This document shows positions 63,365-64,000 of a stretch of 64,000 bases of DNA, in pieces. Numbering within the stretch: position 1 is the first letter of the stretch; every line of letters begins with the position of its first letter. The stretch lies in contig NZ_AUFX01000004.1 of assembly GCF_000426725.1 (NCBI RefSeq), positions 558,001-622,000 on the forward strand, in the 5' to 3' direction. This stretch comes from Sporocytophaga myxococcoides DSM 11118 (GTDB lineage: Bacteria > Bacteroidota > Bacteroidia > Cytophagales > Cytophagaceae). The translations under genes were made by a program, and so were the position numbers. The notes under the pieces were generated by a model. It ran no database searches. It saw only the letters and a program-made list of their open reading frames with translations, and had not been told where the DNA came from.

Positions 63365-63372
63365 TACATTTG
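63365..63372 (+). promoter_or_regulatory. candidate -7 box for the lipocalin-like gene
   Basis: TACATTTG fits TAnnTTTG exactly, 77 bases before the ATG. The leader can form an imperfect AAAAATTTCTGT / ACAGAATTTTT hairpin (63376-63407). No clear TTG at -33. Confidence 0.45.
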
Positions 63373-63448
63373 CATAAAAATTTCTGTAGATTTATAACAG
63401 AATTTTTATTGATCTGCAAATTAACATCTTATTGACTAAAAAATCATC

Positions 63449-63829
63449 ATGAAAACCACGCTTTTAAAAAGATTCGCAGCTCTGATCGTTCTTACCTTAC
63501 TTGTAACGGCTTGTGCTAAAGAAAAAAAGGAAATGATTGCCAAAGACTGGAAGGCAACTGAACTGGTGCTTGGAGGAACAACAGTTTCACCGGATGCAAT
63601 TGGAGGTGTTTATTATTCATTTACCAGCGATGGCAAATTTGAATATACTGAAGCTGGACAAACTCAGGATGGAACATGGGAGGTAAATGACAATACAATT
63701 ACTTTACACTATAACGAAGGTGGCAAAACTGTTGAAAAACAAATCAAAGACATCAGTGAAGAAAAGCTCTCTTTTGAAGGTGAAGAGCATGGTATGCTGA
63801 GAGCTGTGACGCTTGTTCCTAAAAAGTAA
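63449..63829 (+). CDS. lipocalin-like lipoprotein
   Basis: A 126-residue predicted lipoprotein with signal ending LVTAC (Cys22). The mature domain matches the small lipocalin-like (DUF4923/DUF5004-type) fold common in Bacteroidota: KDWKATELVLGGTTVSPDAI, YYSFTSDGKFEYTEAGQTQD, GTWEVNDNTITLHYNEGGKT and EEKLSFEGEEHGMLRAVTLV. The repeated pattern of strand plus GxW and F..DG is typical. Such proteins bind small hydrophobic ligands or act as structural envelope proteins; the ligand is unknown. Single gene with its own terminator. Confidence 0.8.
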   Translation: MKTTLLKRFAALIVLTLLVTACAKEKKEMIAKDWKATELVLGGTTVSPDAIGGVYYSFTSDGKFEYTEAGQTQDGTWEVNDNTITLHYNEGGKTVEKQIKDISEEKLSFEGEEHGMLRAVTLVPKK

Positions 63830-63830
63830 T

Positions 63831-63880
63831 AAGTTATAAGTATTAAGTTATAAGCTAAAAGCTGAAAGCACAAAGTTAAA
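63831..63880 (+). repeat. AAGTTATAAG tandem repeat
   Basis: AAGTTATAAG occurs at 63831-63840 and 63845-63854 (period 14), followed by AAGCTAAAAGCTGAAAGCAC. It resembles the AAAGTTG repeats at 30572 and 31581 in composition and position after a stop codon. Confidence 0.45.
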
Positions 63881-63917
63881 AAGGCTGACCAATTTGATTT
63901 GGACAGCCTTTTTTATT
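63876..63917 (+). terminator. terminator after the lipocalin-like gene
   Basis: AAAAAGGCTG (63878-63887) pairs with CAGCCTTTTT (63904-63913), with an inner CCAA/TTGG helix, followed by a T tract. The remaining 80 bases to the window end show no gene. Confidence 0.82.
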
Positions 63918-64000
63918 AGATTAAAAAAAACGTACAATGGTGATTTATCTTTATTTTATATGCTCCTGGTTTTTCTGCATTTAATTAAATAAAACGGATA

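Overview
The window is AT-rich chromosomal DNA from a member of the Bacteroidota, most likely a Cytophaga/Sporocytophaga-like member of the Cytophagales. Reasons: six secreted proteins or remnants end in a type IX secretion (T9SS) type A sorting domain; there are many SPII lipoproteins of the MKK...C type; promoter boxes match the Bacteroidota TTG / TAnnTTTG pattern; recognisable Shine-Dalgarno sequences are almost absent; and there is a secreted GH5 cellulase. No tRNA, rRNA, CRISPR array, complete insertion sequence or T9SS machinery gene was found. The species assignment is inference.

Layout. 0.1-1.7 kb: small genes with two XRE/phage-repressor-like regulators around a palindrome-rich divergent region. 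1.8-12.5 kb: rhomboid protease, a YD-like lipoprotein, a 1253-residue multidomain T9SS protein, a 6-TM histidine kinase, and a same-strand cluster of subtilase-CUB, tail-collar protein and small T9SS protein. 12.9-28 kb: FMN reductase, a six-PAS kinase, a pair of paralogous lipoproteins, topoisomerase III, a broken T9SS gene, a beta-barrel protein and a CHASE3 kinase. 28-36 kb: ABC exporter, thioredoxin-reductase-like flavoprotein, TerB-like protein, DUF1761 protein, a LamG T9SS protein and a divergent DoxX/HxlR pair. 35.8-40.8 kb: two frameshifted genes (a lipoprotein and a KilA-N protein) and an ABC-2 exporter operon.

41-44 kb holds the most distinctive locus: four tandem paralogous lipoproteins, each with a tiny collagen-like Gly-Pro stub straight after the lipidated cysteine. 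44-46.5 kb: zinc-ribbon protein, Gre-family factor and two unknowns. 46.8-52.4 kb: GH5 cellulase and a PA14-bearing subtilase, both with T9SS C-termini, transcribed towards each other. 52.5-59.6 kb: a four-gene overlapping operon of NIT-HAMP-GAF hybrid kinase, CheR, CheB and receiver-PAS-kinase, without CheA, CheW or a chemoreceptor. 59.7-64 kb: DUF2231 protein, MltF-like lytic transglycosylase, AI-2E-family permease and a lipocalin-like lipoprotein, with two families of palindromic intergenic repeats.

Taken together, the genes suit a surface-active, polymer-degrading bacterium: secreted hydrolases and adhesin-like proteins, surface lipoproteins, and five histidine kinases with no DNA-binding response regulator in the window. 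Three genes carry single-base deletions; these could be true pseudogenes or sequencing errors and need checking in raw reads.
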